DNA of 7,929 nt, taken from assembly GCA_003161835.1 (NCBI GenBank), contig PMNO01000459.1, forward strand, positions 3,402-11,330, in the 5' to 3' direction. The notes beneath the pieces are model-generated. The model searched no databases. It had not been told where the DNA came from and saw nothing but the letters and a program-made list of their open reading frames with translations. Positions 1-6,494 of this stretch are shown piece after piece. Origin of the DNA: Myxococcales bacterium. Its GTDB lineage: Bacteria > Myxococcota_A > Polyangia > Fen-1088. The first letter of the stretch is position 1; every line of letters starts with the position of its first letter. Position numbers and translations under genes: made by a program.

Positions 1-437
1 ATGCGCCCCATCCACTCTGAATCGCGGCGCGCCAGATAGTCGTTGACGGTCACGACGTGAACCCCCCGGCCACCGAGGGCATTCAGGTACACCGGCAAGG
101 TCGCCACCAGGGTCTTGCCCTCGCCGGTCTTCATTTCGGCAATGCCGCCGCCGTGCAAGATCATCCCGCCCATGAGCTGCACATCGAAATGTCGCATGCC
201 CAGAACCCGACGCCCCGCCTCCCGGCAAACCGCGAACGCTTCGGGAAGTATGTCGTCTAGGGTCGCGCCCGCCGCGAGTTTGCGGCGCAGCTCCGGGGTC
301 ATCGCCTGCAGCTCGGCATCGCTCTTGGCTTGCAGCCCCGCTTCCAGAGCCGCGATCCGAGCAATGGCCGGCCGCATCGCGCTCAACACACGGGCGTTCT
401 TGGTTCCGAAGATCTTTTTTGCGACTTGAGCAAACAT
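1..437 (-). CDS. secA: Preprotein translocase ATPase SecA, N-terminal part (runs off left edge)
   Basis: SecA is the cytosolic motor that pushes unfolded preproteins through the SecYEG channel by ATP hydrolysis. The 145 complete codons begin [16 protein letters not shown], the typical amphipathic N-terminal helix. They continue with [10 protein letters not shown] (65-74) and GMRHFDVQL (80-88), which holds the Q-motif glutamine Q87. The Walker A box TGEGKT is at 104-109 with K108, and the nucleotide-binding-domain motif [12 protein letters not shown] is at 128-139. These positions match E. coli SecA almost residue for residue, so identification is very secure. The gene is cut by the window edge; a full protein would be roughly 850-950 residues. 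The ATG at 435-437 is the family start; no strong Shine-Dalgarno is visible. The gene lies 114 bases downstream of the glycosyltransferase stop on the same strand, and a weak promoter candidate lies in that gap, so it may be transcribed separately. Confidence 0.97.
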   Translation of the reverse strand, partial: MFAQVAKKIFGTKNARVLSAMRPAIARIAALEAGLQAKSDAELQAMTPELRRKLAAGATLDDILPEAFAVCREAGRRVLGMRHFDVQLMGGMILHGGGIAEMKTGEGKTLVATLPVYLNALGGRGVHVVTVNDYLARRDSEWMGR

Positions 438-483
438 GGCTGGTGATTCCGGCCGCCCCAAGGGCAGCGACGAAAAGCGGCTT

Positions 484-512
484 ACCTTATTGCGCGAGAC
501 CCCGTTGTGCAA
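484..512 (-). promoter_or_regulatory. Weak candidate sigma-70-type promoter for secA
   Basis: On the minus strand, TTGCAC (507-512) is followed by a 17-base spacer and TAAGGT (484-489). The spacing is ideal but each hexamer matches only three of six consensus bases. The site is in the 114-base gap (438-551) ahead of secA, where a separate promoter for a housekeeping gene would be expected. No hairpin with a T-run is apparent in this gap, so read-through from the upstream glycosyltransferase is also possible. Confidence 0.25.
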
Positions 513-551
513 GGTTCAGACGGGCTGCATCCTCCGGAGCCGAACGCTCGC

Positions 552-1634
552 TCAAGCGAAGACACCACCGTGCGTCGACGAAAAGGACTTCAAGATCCCC
601 ATGTAGCGCGGAAGTACGCTGGGGATGGAGTACGCCTCCACGATTCGGCGGCGCGCGCGGTCACCCATCTGGCGACGCAGGGCCGGGTCGCTGATGAGGC
701 GCACGAGATGATCCGTCCAGGCGTGATCATCCGACGCGAACAAGCCATCCACCCCGGAGGTGACCACCTCGCAATTCGCCCCGACCGGGGAAGAGACCGA
801 CGCGCGACCGAGGGCCATGTACTGAATCAGCTTGTACGCACACTTTCCCTTCTCCTGCCGTCCATCTGTCAGCGGCATCAGACCGATATCGATCGCAGCC
901 AGATCCCCAATCTCGGATTGTGGCTGCCATTTTACGAATTCCGGCCGCAATGCCGCGAGTGCGCGCGGGGGCGGGCGGTTCGAAATCACCCGAAATCGCG
1001 CACCGGTGCGTTCCAACGCCCTTGCGATTCCCGATGCCGCGGCGACCAGGTACTGGTAGCCGACCGCGCTACCCGTCCAGCCGACGACCACATCCTTCCC
1101 CACGCCATTCGTGGCGGGCATTTCGCAAAAGCGATCGGTGTCCACCACCGTCGGAATCACGGTGGTCTTGCCAGGAACGCCCGCGGTCTCCGCGAGGTAG
1201 TTGTTCCCGGCAATGACGTGATCGGCCAGGCTGACGAGGGCCCGAAACTTTCGCTCCGTCGACGGGGTGAGGAAAATTGAATCGTCAAAATCCAGCACCG
1301 TGCGGCGTCCGCGGGCCGCTCTCCTCTCGAGCATCAGCGTCGGGAATTCGGTCATCGGTCGCTGAAATACGACGACATCGTCTTCGCGAAGCTCCGCCAA
1401 GTCTTCGAAACGCTTCACGAACGACCAGGGCATGTACAGGGGACGTGGCCAATTGAGCGGCCAGGGCAGCCTCGTGTCGCCGTACACGCTTGGGTAAGGC
1501 ACGCGGGCCTCGCAACGCAGGCCCAAGCGCTGGAGCGACGGGATGATAGCCAGCCCGCGCGCGCGGGCGGCCGGAACAAGCTCACCCTGCAGAAAAAACA
1601 CGACCCTTCCCGGCTGTCGCTGACTCTCTCGCAA
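552..1634 (-). CDS. Glycosyltransferase, GT4-like (GT-B fold)
   Basis: This is a cytoplasmic glycosyltransferase that probably adds a sugar from a nucleotide-sugar to a lipid-linked glycan. From the TTG at 1632-1634 it has 360 residues. The N-terminal strand is VVFFLQGELVPAARARGLAI (about 11-30), typical of the first Rossmann domain of this subfamily. Further on are VVFQRP, the acidic LDFDDSIF segment, and VIPTVVDTDRF in the linker. The C-terminal donor domain has VVGWTGS, IDIGLMPL and KGKCAYKLIQYMALGRASV followed by SPVG. The usual EX7E pair of GT4 enzymes is not evident: by eye, glutamine of KLIQYMA sits where the second glutamate normally is. Three starts are possible: GTG 1685 (GAGG 6 bases upstream), TTG 1634 (GGAG 8 bases upstream) and GTG 1601. 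The first would overlap the conserved C-terminal tail of the flippase frame, and the residues it adds do not look conserved, so I prefer 1634 or 1601. It is the second gene of a flippase-glycosyltransferase unit and ends in TGA. Confidence 0.87.
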   Translation of the reverse strand: MRESQRQPGRVVFFLQGELVPAARARGLAIIPSLQRLGLRCEARVPYPSVYGDTRLPWPLNWPRPLYMPWSFVKRFEDLAELREDDVVVFQRPMTEFPTLMLERRAARGRRTVLDFDDSIFLTPSTERKFRALVSLADHVIAGNNYLAETAGVPGKTTVIPTVVDTDRFCEMPATNGVGKDVVVGWTGSAVGYQYLVAAASGIARALERTGARFRVISNRPPPRALAALRPEFVKWQPQSEIGDLAAIDIGLMPLTDGRQEKGKCAYKLIQYMALGRASVSSPVGANCEVVTSGVDGLFASDDHAWTDHLVRLISDPALRRQMGDRARRRIVEAYSIPSVLPRYMGILKSFSSTHGGVFA

Positions 1635-1635
1635 A

Positions 1636-1731
1636 CTATCCGCTCCGCGCTCTTCTGATCCGATTGTGGAAAGCGCGAAGGACACGCCGATCCTCAGGGG
1701 GCAAGCCCATGAGCAACAGAGTGAGAAGCTA
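1636..1731 (-). other. Detached C-terminal tail of the flippase behind an in-frame TAG
   Basis: Directly after the flippase stop TAG (1729-1731) the same frame stays open for 30 codons and closes at TAG 1636-1638. The tail begins LLTLLLMGLPPEDRRVL and ends with a basic segment rich in arginine. A hydrophobic half-helix, then GLxxEDRxVL, then a short basic cytoplasmic tail is the usual ending of Wzx-type polysaccharide flippases, so this stretch was, or is, coding. An ATG at 1708-1710, 18 bases after the amber, could permit reinitiation to a 24-residue fragment. Joined with the upstream part the flippase would be 512 residues from the 3174 start, or 523 from 3207. Confidence 0.75.
1643..1646 (-). 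promoter_or_regulatory. Ribosome binding site supporting the TTG 1634 start
   Basis: GGAG on the minus strand ends 8 bases before TTG 1634. It lies inside the last codons of the restored flippase frame, whose TAG (1636-1638) is one base before that TTG. This is the arrangement expected for translational coupling. It competes with GAGG at 1692-1695, placed 6 bases before GTG 1685. Confidence 0.35.
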
Positions 1732-3174
1732 CGCCCCCAGCCCGAAGATGATTGTCAGGGGGACCCGCAGCGCCGTCGGCATGGAGTGGCCTTGAGGAAG
1801 CAATTCGGCAACCAACGCGATTCCGCCAGCCAGAAACGGTTTCGCGAGCGACGGGTGGAACGGGTGTACCCCCTGCGTGACGGCAACCTCGATCAGAACC
1901 GCGGTCTGAAAGAGCGTAACGGTACCGAGTGCCGAGATAGCTGTTCCCACCAGGCCAAGGCGGGGAATCAGCACCAAACCAACGCCCACGTTGACGAACG
2001 CGGCGACAGCATTGTTCAGGAGAAGCACGCGAGACCTCCCGCTCACCAACAGAATCCAAGCAGGAAGGCCCATGGTGGCGTTCACCAGTTGGCCCAATGC
2101 GAGCACGACAAGAGCGGTCGCACCCTCTTGAAAGTCGGGTCCGTAGAGCGCGAGCAGGTCGTGTCTGAGTACGAGAACCGTGACGGCGATGGGAACAGCG
2201 ACGCTGGCCACCCAGCGCGTGATGAGGACCAGATTCTGTTGAAGTCGTTCACGCTGATCGAGGTGCACCGCCTCCGAGAACATGGAGGCCGCGATGCTAT
2301 CGAACGCGTATCGAATGTTCGCGATGACGCGCGTGATGAATTCGGAGGCGGCATACACCGCCGCGGCGTTGGTCCCAACAAACATCGTCAGCAACACAAC
2401 GTCCGCACGCTGCACGACCGCATTCAGTATCTCGGCGCCACCGAAAGGAAGCGAGAAGCGCGCGAACCCCGGGAGGCGAGGTGCAACCAAGGCGCGGCCC
2501 ACCTCGCCGCGACCGAAGATTCGCTCGACAGTCACGACGCTCAGAACGAAGGTGGCCATCGCCGCAACAAGATATGCCGCCGAAAGTTGGGGCACCCCCC
2601 GGCCAAATCCGGCCGCTACCAGCCCGGCCGACAGAAAGAAGACAGGCTCCCCCAGCCCCCGCACGATCAGGTTCGCCCGCGTTGTCCGGGCCGCCAGACT
2701 CGCCTGAATCAAGACCCACATGCACCCGGTAAACACCGCCGCCGGAGCCATCAAACGTAGCGCCAGCGCCAGCGCCGGCTCGCCCGCGAGCCGGGCGATC
2801 ATGTCGGCGAAGATCTCCACCAGGACCACCAGGCCCCCGGCGATTCCCAGGCACATGCGCAGCCCAGTCCCCAACGCGCTCCGGACGAGATCGTGTTCGC
2901 CCCGAGCCCGGTGTCCCGCGACGTATCTCAGCATAGCCTTGTCGGCGCCACCCGTTCCTCCACGGGTGAGCATCTCCAAAATGGCGACGCTCGCCTGATA
3001 GGTTCCAAATACCGCCCTTCCAAATAGGCGCGCCAGCAGGACGTGGCACACCGTCATCAAGGCTTGGCCAGAAATGGTCAGGACCTGGACGGCCCCACTT
3101 CGGGCCGCGTGCTCAACGTCCCGGTCCTCGGCCGAACCCGCGTCAGGCGCGGGGTAACCCAAACCGTCATCCAT
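1729..3174 (-). CDS. Oligosaccharide (Wzx/MATE-like) flippase, apparently truncated by amber codon
   Basis: This is a multi-spanning inner-membrane protein of the polysaccharide-biosynthesis / MOP exporter type, expected to flip lipid-linked oligosaccharides to the periplasmic face. A short polar N-terminus precedes AARSGAVQVLTISGQAL and LLARLFGRAVFGTYQ, the standard first helices. Many hydrophobic segments follow, including FSLPFGGAEILNAVVQRADV, then YAASEFITRVIANIRYAFDS in the middle of the protein, and LVVLALGQLVNATMGLPAW followed by LVSGRSRVLLLNN in the C-terminal half. This pattern is characteristic of the family. The reading frame stops at TAG 1729-1731, in the middle of the final membrane helix (…LTIIFGLGA), leaving 481 residues; the normal-looking remainder continues in frame to 1636. 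I prefer the ATG at 3172-3174, which has AGGGG a few bases upstream; ATG 3205-3207 would add 11 basic residues and lacks a clear binding site. It is first in its unit, divergent from the plus-strand glycosyltransferase. No catalytic residues apply, and the substrate cannot be told from sequence. Confidence 0.9.
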   Translation of the reverse strand: MDDGLGYPAPDAGSAEDRDVEHAARSGAVQVLTISGQALMTVCHVLLARLFGRAVFGTYQASVAILEMLTRGGTGGADKAMLRYVAGHRARGEHDLVRSALGTGLRMCLGIAGGLVVLVEIFADMIARLAGEPALALALRLMAPAAVFTGCMWVLIQASLAARTTRANLIVRGLGEPVFFLSAGLVAAGFGRGVPQLSAAYLVAAMATFVLSVVTVERIFGRGEVGRALVAPRLPGFARFSLPFGGAEILNAVVQRADVVLLTMFVGTNAAAVYAASEFITRVIANIRYAFDSIAASMFSEAVHLDQRERLQQNLVLITRWVASVAVPIAVTVLVLRHDLLALYGPDFQEGATALVVLALGQLVNATMGLPAWILLVSGRSRVLLLNNAVAAFVNVGVGLVLIPRLGLVGTAISALGTVTLFQTAVLIEVAVTQGVHPFHPSLAKPFLAGGIALVAELLPQGHSMPTALRVPLTIIFGLGA

Positions 3175-3404
3175 CTTCCGGCCCCTGCGTTTCGAGGCTC
3201 CGGGCATTCACCATGTTGGCGACGAAAACCGCGTCAGGCGCATTCGAAGACAGGGATGTCGCGGCAGGGTGTTGGTATCCGGGTAAGCAGCACGCGTAGA
3301 GTGGATACGAATCGCCGATTGCGGTCAAGGCGGGTTTGATATCCCCGGATCTAGACCGACTCGTCGTGTCCGGACCAAGATCCTGTAGTAGAACTCCGCC
3401 GAAG
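3175..3404. other. Divergent intergenic region between the two glycan units
   Basis: About 230 bases (197 if the flippase starts at 3207) separate the minus-strand flippase from the plus-strand GT4 gene. Both units are expected to start transcription here. It is the longest gene-free stretch of the window. I see no convincing plus-strand promoter, no clear operator palindrome and no conserved small ORF; one weak minus-strand promoter candidate is listed separately. Confidence 0.6.
3300..3328 (-). promoter_or_regulatory. Candidate sigma-70-type promoter for the flippase unit
   Basis: On the minus strand, TTGACC (3323-3328) matches five of six -35 bases. After a 17-base spacer comes TCCACT (3300-3305), only three of six -10 bases. 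Transcription would begin near 3293, giving a leader of roughly 120 bases to the ATG at 3174. The position is right for the flippase-glycosyltransferase unit, but the -10 box is weak, and high-GC genomes yield such matches by chance. Confidence 0.25.
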
Positions 3405-4544
3405 ATGGCGGACCGTCACAAGGTCCTTTTTCTGATTCCCAACCTCCAACAGGGCGGTGCGGAACGTCAGATTCTGGAACTGGCAACCCGATTGCCCGCG
3501 CGATTCGAACCGGTGTTCTGCCTGTTCAACGACACCATTCACTACCCGGAGTATTTGCCGGCGGGCGAGCCGCGCCACGTTCTGGGGGTCAATCGCATGA
3601 ATCGGGCGGGCTTCCGCCGTCTGGTGGACGTGATTCGGGCGGAGAAGCCCCAGATCCTGCAAACCTATCGCGACAAGACCAACTTCTGGGGACGGTTGGC
3701 GGCACGCCGCGCTCCCGTCCCGATCGTGGTGACCTCTGTGCGCAATCGGGCCATCGCCCCCCTGCACCTGGTCACCGAGCGCTGGCTGACCCGAAGAACC
3801 GACAAGGTGCTGACCAATTCCGAGGGTGTGCGTCGGGAGTTGGTGAACTTCGCGCGCGTACCGCCGGACAAGATTCAGATCGTCCACAACTTCATCAACA
3901 CCGATCGCTTCAGGCCGCCCACCGACGACGAACGCGCCGAGGCGCGCGCCCGCTGGCAGATCGCTGGCGACGAAACCATCTTCCTGTGTCCGGGACGCAT
4001 CGCGTTTCAGAAACACCAACTGGGACTGCTGCTGGCCCTCTCCATCCTGGACAAGCGAGGTGGGCTGCCCTCGGGCGCCCGTCTGCTGCTCGCGGGACGC
4101 AAGCGGGATCGTCTTTACGCGGCGCTGTTGGCACCGTGGATCTCGTGGTTGGGCCTGGAAAAAAGGGTCCGCTATCTCGGCTCGGTGTCGGACATGTTGT
4201 CGCTGTACCACGCCGCGGACGTTTTGGTCCTCCCGTCGCTGTACGAAGGGTTGCCAAACGCCGTGTTGGAGGGCCACGCCTGTGGGCTGCCCGCGGTCGT
4301 GTCCCACGCCGCCAACATCGATCGCCTGGTGGTCGATGGCGATACGGGGTTCGAAGCCCCGACCTGCAACCACGGACGACTGGCCGACGCGCTGGGCAAG
4401 ATGCTGGCGCTAGCTCCCTCCGACGGGCGGCGGATGGGAGCCCGCGGCCGGGCCCACATCGTTCAGCAATTCAGCGTCGAGCGGGTACTCGACGAGATGG
4501 TCGCGCTCTACGACCGCCTGCTCGCCGAAAAGGGCTTGTCCTGA
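3405..4544 (+). CDS. Glycosyltransferase family 4 (GT-B, retaining)
   Basis: This 379-residue cytoplasmic or membrane-associated enzyme probably transfers a sugar from a nucleotide-sugar to a growing glycan. The N-terminus KVLFLIPNLQQGGAERQ (6-22) carries the GGAE loop (17-20) typical of GT4 acceptor domains. The linker holds VHNFINTDRF. The donor domain starts with FLCPGRIAFQKHQ, and the catalytic EX7E pair is intact in YEGLPNAVLEGHACGLP, with E281 and E289. VVDGDTGF and a C-terminal helix pair end the protein. The ATG at 3405-3407 is chosen because family homology begins at residue 6; an in-frame TTG at 3336 would add 23 residues with no family resemblance. No strong Shine-Dalgarno precedes the ATG. 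Its TGA stop shares one base with the ATG of the amidotransferase, so the two are translationally coupled and belong to one unit. Donor and acceptor sugars cannot be assigned. Confidence 0.93.
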   Translation: MADRHKVLFLIPNLQQGGAERQILELATRLPARFEPVFCLFNDTIHYPEYLPAGEPRHVLGVNRMNRAGFRRLVDVIRAEKPQILQTYRDKTNFWGRLAARRAPVPIVVTSVRNRAIAPLHLVTERWLTRRTDKVLTNSEGVRRELVNFARVPPDKIQIVHNFINTDRFRPPTDDERAEARARWQIAGDETIFLCPGRIAFQKHQLGLLLALSILDKRGGLPSGARLLLAGRKRDRLYAALLAPWISWLGLEKRVRYLGSVSDMLSLYHAADVLVLPSLYEGLPNAVLEGHACGLPAVVSHAANIDRLVVDGDTGFEAPTCNHGRLADALGKMLALAPSDGRRMGARGRAHIVQQFSVERVLDEMVALYDRLLAEKGLS

Positions 4545-6487
4545 TGTGCGGGATCGCCGGCGCGCTCGCTGGTCCATTCGCCGTCCCGCCGAACGATCTC
4601 GTGGCCCGAATGCTGGTCGCGCAGCTTCATCGCGGCCCCGATGGAGGCGGAATGCTGGCCGACGGCCCGGTCGTGCTCGGCCATCGCCGGTTGTCGATCG
4701 TCGATCTGTCGTCGGCGGGACGGCAGCCGATGATCAACGAAGACGGATCCGTGGCAGTGGTCGTGAACGGCGAGATCTACAACCATGTGTCCTTGCGCCG
4801 AGAGCTCGAGGCGAAGGGCCACACGTTTCGCAGCCAAAGCGACTCCGAGATCGTCGCGCACCTTTACGAGGAGGTCGGTGTCCGAACGCCCGAGTTCCTC
4901 CGCGGCATGTTCGCCTTCGCGGTCTGGGACAGGCGAAAGCGCCGGTTGTTTCTGGCCCGCGACCGCTTCGGAGAAAAGCCACTCTACTATGCCCGGACCG
5001 GGGACACCTTCCTGTTCGCCTCCGAGCTGGGAGCGTTGTTGGCGGACGAGCGCGTCGGCCAGACCGTGGATCTCGCGGCGCTGGATGCGTATCTGGCCCT
5101 GCAGTACGTCCCGCATCCCGACACTATCTTCAGCGACATCAGGAAATTGCCGCCCGGACACGTGCTTGAGGTCGAGCCCGCCGAGATGCCGCGCTTGCGG
5201 CGCTACTACAACCTCGCGGACAGCGCGCGTCGCGTCCCCGCAGTCGCCACCCAGGCTGACGCGGTCGCATCCATTCGTCTCGCCGTGGAGGAAGCCGTCG
5301 ACAGCCGGATGATGTCCGACGTGCCCGTCGGGGCGTTCTTGTCTGGTGGCGTCGATTCGTCGATCATCGTGGCCTGTATGGCCCGCCGATCCAGCCGGCC
5401 GGTGAAGACATTTTCCGTCGGCTTCACCGATGCCGGGGCGACCGAGCTGCCATACGCCCGCCTGGTCGCGGAGCGCTACCACACGGATCACCATGAGCTG
5501 ATGGTCGACCCCGACATGACGGCGCTCCTGCCCAGCGTGATGCGCCACCACGGGGAGCCTTTCGCGGACACGTCGTCGATTCCCACCCGATATTTGTGCG
5601 AGATGACCCGCCGAGACGTTGTGGTCGCCCTGTCCGGTGACGGGGGCGACGAAGTCTTCGGTGGATACCGCCGTTACGTGTGGGCGCACGTCGCGGATCT
5701 GTTGCGGCGGCTCCCCACCCCCCTCGTCGCCGGCCTCACGCGGACCCTGCGGGCGCTCCCTGGAGCTCGCCTGCGCTGGCTGCGCCGGTATGGTCGCGCG
5801 ATCGAGCAGGGGGAATCAGCGGGGTACCTGGAATTCATCGGACATTTTCCGAGCGACGAGCGTCGGGGCCTGTACACACCCGAACTGGCCGAGCGGTTTG
5901 GCGACGACCACACCGCCGCTCGATTCGCCGCGCTGCTGAGTCAGATGTCCGCCGGCGCCACCGTCGATCGCCTCACGGCTTTGGACATCCAGACTTACTT
6001 GCCCGACGACATCCTGACCAAGGTCGACATCGCCAGCATGACCCACGGCCTGGAGGCCCGGGCGCCTCTGGTGGACCATCACGTCGTCGAGCTGGGGCTC
6101 GGGTTGCCCGCAACCGCGAAGCTGAAGCATCTGGAGGGCAAGGCTTTGTTCAAGCAGGCCTTTGTCGATTTGCTTCCGCCGGCCATTCTCAATCGAAGCA
6201 AACGGGGCTTCGCGCTGCCAACACGCCACTGGCTGGGCGGCAAGCTGCACGCGTTCGCTCGTGAGACGTTGCTGTCCACCGTTGCGCGTTCGCGTGGGTT
6301 GTTTCAGCCCGATGCGGTGCGGTCCCTGCTTGACCGCCACCGTGCGGGCGAGGACCACGGTGAACGCATCTGGAACCTGCTGGCGCTGGAGGTCTGGTTC
6401 CGCGAGATGGTGGACGGTAGAGCCGGGTTCGTGGCCGATCTGAAACAGCGCGCGAGCGCAGCGACGGCTCCGGTCACGCTGGCCTGA
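4544..6487 (+). CDS. asnB: Glutamine-dependent asparagine synthase-type amidotransferase
   Basis: The family hydrolyses glutamine in an N-terminal Ntn domain and channels ammonia to a C-terminal ATP-dependent synthase domain that forms an amide through an acyl-adenylate. The protein has 647 residues. MCGIAG exposes the catalytic Cys2 after Met removal. Glutamine-site motifs are RGPD (30-33), RRLSIVDLS (48-56), NGEIYN (75-80) and SQSDSE (97-102). The synthase domain has the PP-loop SGGVDSS (267-273), then GEPFADTSSIPT, then SGDGGDEVFGGYRRY from 364, and later LPDDILTKVDIASM and EARAPLVDHH. All key residues are present, so it should be active. ATG 4544 overlaps the preceding TGA (TGATG). At 647 residues it is longer than E. 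coli AsnB (about 554) and closer to amidotransferases of polysaccharide and exosortase-associated clusters. From context it may amidate a sugar acid or similar glycan substituent rather than free aspartate; the sequence alone does not decide this. An open frame back to 3986 is only a shadow of the GT4 gene. Confidence 0.95.
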   Translation: MCGIAGALAGPFAVPPNDLVARMLVAQLHRGPDGGGMLADGPVVLGHRRLSIVDLSSAGRQPMINEDGSVAVVVNGEIYNHVSLRRELEAKGHTFRSQSDSEIVAHLYEEVGVRTPEFLRGMFAFAVWDRRKRRLFLARDRFGEKPLYYARTGDTFLFASELGALLADERVGQTVDLAALDAYLALQYVPHPDTIFSDIRKLPPGHVLEVEPAEMPRLRRYYNLADSARRVPAVATQADAVASIRLAVEEAVDSRMMSDVPVGAFLSGGVDSSIIVACMARRSSRPVKTFSVGFTDAGATELPYARLVAERYHTDHHELMVDPDMTALLPSVMRHHGEPFADTSSIPTRYLCEMTRRDVVVALSGDGGDEVFGGYRRYVWAHVADLLRRLPTPLVAGLTRTLRALPGARLRWLRRYGRAIEQGESAGYLEFIGHFPSDERRGLYTPELAERFGDDHTAARFAALLSQMSAGATVDRLTALDIQTYLPDDILTKVDIASMTHGLEARAPLVDHHVVELGLGLPATAKLKHLEGKALFKQAFVDLLPPAILNRSKRGFALPTRHWLGGKLHAFARETLLSTVARSRGLFQPDAVRSLLDRHRAGEDHGERIWNLLALEVWFREMVDGRAGFVADLKQRASAATAPVTLA

Positions 6488-6494
6488 CCGCGCG

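Noticed and set aside
507..1280. 257-codon plus-strand open frame opposite the glycosyltransferase
   Set aside because: Arg/His/Pro-rich sequence with no family motifs; it mirrors the codon bias of the real minus-strand gene in GC-rich DNA.
1723..1731. Programmed stop-readthrough signal after the amber codon
   Set aside because: The bases after TAG (CTTCTC) do not match the known CARYYA-type readthrough context, and I cannot fold the RNA here, so no programmed mechanism is claimed.
1666..2760. 364-codon plus-strand open frame opposite the flippase
   Set aside because: Highly polar, Arg/Gln/His-rich translation with no recognisable domain, exactly antisense to a well-formed membrane protein.
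3138..3241. A 13-base direct repeat, CCGCGTCAGGCGC, at 3138-3150 and 3229-3241
   Set aside because: One exact 13-mer pair is expected by chance in roughly 8 kb of GC-rich DNA, and one copy is inside the flippase gene.
3351..4373. 340-codon minus-strand open frame opposite the GT4 gene
   Set aside because: No motif or fold signature; the plus strand has all GT4 motifs, including EX7E.
3986..4543. N-terminal extension of the amidotransferase by 186 codons
   Set aside because: It lies in another frame of the GT4 gene, and the catalytic Cys2 must be at the mature N-terminus, which requires ATG 4544.
4508..5689. 393-codon minus-strand open frame opposite the amidotransferase
   Set aside because: Composition typical of antisense shadows (His, Gly, Arg, Val, Gln); the opposite strand encodes a complete, motif-perfect enzyme.
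6488..6494. Bidirectional terminator between the convergent genes
   Set aside because: Only seven bases separate the two stops and no hairpin with a T-run is visible there.
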